Shown here one piece after another: positions 32,836-33,744 of a stretch of 33,744 nucleotides of DNA. The stretch is from Lachnospiraceae bacterium (lineage in GTDB: Bacteria; Bacillota; Clostridia; Lachnospirales; Lachnospiraceae): assembly GCA_024691065.1 (NCBI GenBank), contig JAILOA010000350.1, forward strand, positions 1 to 33,744, read 5' to 3'. Made by a program: the position numbers and the translations under genes. Every line of letters starts with the position of its first letter. Within the stretch, counting starts at the first letter, position 1. A model generated the notes under the pieces. The model did not search any database. It was not told the DNA's origin and was given only the letters and a program-made list of their open reading frames with translations.

Positions 32836-33744
32836 ATGAATAAATTTAAGTTAAAACATAATATTCTGGTTATATCTATGTTAATAATGGCTTTCGTTCT
32901 AAATGGCTGTATGCATAAACCTAATTCGCGTATTACCGAGGATAAGGCGGGTCTTAGCTATTCATATGAACAGTCAGATAACACCAATGCCGGTAACCTG
33001 GATTATCTTTCTGACGGAGTAAGTGTGGAAGAGGAAGGTGCTACATACGGTGATAATGCCAATATTACAGCAGAAGCCACCATAATGGTTGATGAGAGTA
33101 ATGAAAAAATTCTTTATCAAAAGAATATGTATGAGCGCATTTACCCTGCAAGTGTAACCAAGGTACTTACGGCGCTTATTGCGATGGAAGAGTGTTCGCT
33201 CAGAGATGTCGTTACATTTAGTCACGATGCCGTTAATATCAGTGAGGACGGTGCGGTTGTTTGTGGTTTTGAAGAAGGAGATAAGGTATCATTAAAAAAC
33301 CTCCTTTATTGTATGTTGATTTTTTCGGGAAATGATACTGCTGTTGCCATAGCTGAGCATGTTTCGGGCAGTACTGAGGAATTCAGCAATCTTATGAATC
33401 AAAGGGCGTTGGAGCTTGGTTGTTGCGATTCGCATTTTGTTAATTCCAACGGACTTCATGATGAAAATCATTATACTACTGCATATGATATGTATTTAAT
33501 TTTCAGACAAGCTGTTAAATATCGTATTTTCAGAAAAATTGTTAATACCGACAGATACGAGATTACTTATAAAGATTCAGAGAATAAGAAGCATAATATG
33601 ACTGTTACTTCGACTAATAATTATTTATTATCCTCAGCTACACCTCCGGATAATGTTAATGTTATCGGAGGTAAGACCGGTACAACGTCTGATGCGGGAT
33701 ATTGTCTGGCTTTATACAGCAAAACTAAAAATAATAATTATATT
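32836..33744 (+). CDS. D-alanyl-D-alanine carboxypeptidase (peptidase S11), lipoprotein type, partial
   Basis: Trims the terminal D-Ala of peptidoglycan stem peptides outside the membrane. The gene is open to the window end (303 codons seen). The three penicillin-binding motifs are present: S106-x-x-K109 in YPASVTKV, S164-G-N166 in IFSGNDTAV, and K280-T-G in GGKTGTTSDAGYC. The N-terminus has a basic start, a hydrophobic stretch (about 9-22), and a likely lipobox VLNGC with Cys25, so lipid anchoring is predicted rather than the C-terminal amphipathic anchor usual for DacA. A linker (26-78) rich in Asp/Glu/Ser/Asn precedes the catalytic domain. ATG 32836 follows AGGAG by five bases and lies 16 bp after mgsA. 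The rest is outside the window. Confidence 0.9.
   Translation, partial: MNKFKLKHNILVISMLIMAFVLNGCMHKPNSRITEDKAGLSYSYEQSDNTNAGNLDYLSDGVSVEEEGATYGDNANITAEATIMVDESNEKILYQKNMYERIYPASVTKVLTALIAMEECSLRDVVTFSHDAVNISEDGAVVCGFEEGDKVSLKNLLYCMLIFSGNDTAVAIAEHVSGSTEEFSNLMNQRALELGCCDSHFVNSNGLHDENHYTTAYDMYLIFRQAVKYRIFRKIVNTDRYEITYKDSENKKHNMTVTSTNNYLLSSATPPDNVNVIGGKTGTTSDAGYCLALYSKTKNNNYI

Overview
The window is a gene-dense, AT-rich chromosomal segment of a low-GC Clostridia bacterium, most likely a Lachnospiraceae relative (Butyrivibrio/Roseburia type). That placement is inferred from AT-biased codon use, strong GGAGG-type ribosome binding sites, TTG starts, and a Clostridia-type gene order (mutS ... methionine-gamma-lyase-like gene - radC - mreBCD - PBP2 - rodA - mgsA - D-Ala-D-Ala carboxypeptidase). 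No insertion sequence, prophage, CRISPR array, tRNA or origin is visible. The only RNA gene recognised is rnpB.

Layout: (1) 1-3820 holds a TrmH/SpoU rRNA methyltransferase, then, on the minus strand, a CNNM/CorC-type membrane protein with CBS domains and asparaginyl-tRNA synthetase. (2) 3925-5238 is a divergent Hsp70-like protein with eroded nucleotide-binding motifs; its 3' end runs into a 69-bp tandem repeat. (3) 5509-10572 is a compact run: DUF1015 protein, DUF624 (YesL-like) membrane protein, a glycogen-branching-enzyme homologue that has lost its catalytic nucleophile, and a CorA-type divalent cation channel. (4) 10737-11697 carries trxA, a strong terminator, and the RNase P RNA gene with its own promoter. 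(5) 11765-22033 holds mutS, phoH, ybeY, a SpoVB/YtgP (MurJ-like) flippase, a degenerate UppP-like membrane protein and a large FtsK/SpoIIIE translocase. (6) 22060-25547 has a possible structured leader, an ATP-grasp (RimK-like) gene, a PLP enzyme of the methionine gamma-lyase/'aluminium resistance' family, and radC. (7) 25606-33744 is the cell-elongation cluster: mreB, mreC, mreD, a PBP2 with a large insertion, rodA, mgsA, and a lipoprotein-type D-alanyl-D-alanine carboxypeptidase cut by the window end.

Two themes link the genes. First, much of the window serves the cell envelope: the MreBCD-PBP2-RodA elongasome, a putative lipid II flippase next to an undecaprenyl-pyrophosphatase-like protein, a DD-carboxypeptidase, and FtsK for chromosome segregation. 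Second, several genes keep the fold of a well-known enzyme while the signature active-site residues have changed: the branching enzyme (nucleophile Asp to Asn and other losses), the Hsp70-like protein, the MreB-like protein (DIGGGTT to NMGADTT), the UppP-like protein (PGxSRSG to PGVSCIL) and methylglyoxal synthase (Asp71 to Glu, His98 to Asn in E. coli numbering). The branching-enzyme homologue, in a tight run with DUF1015, DUF624 and CorA proteins, is the most striking candidate for a new role. All comparisons were made by eye against remembered family motifs; no database search was run.
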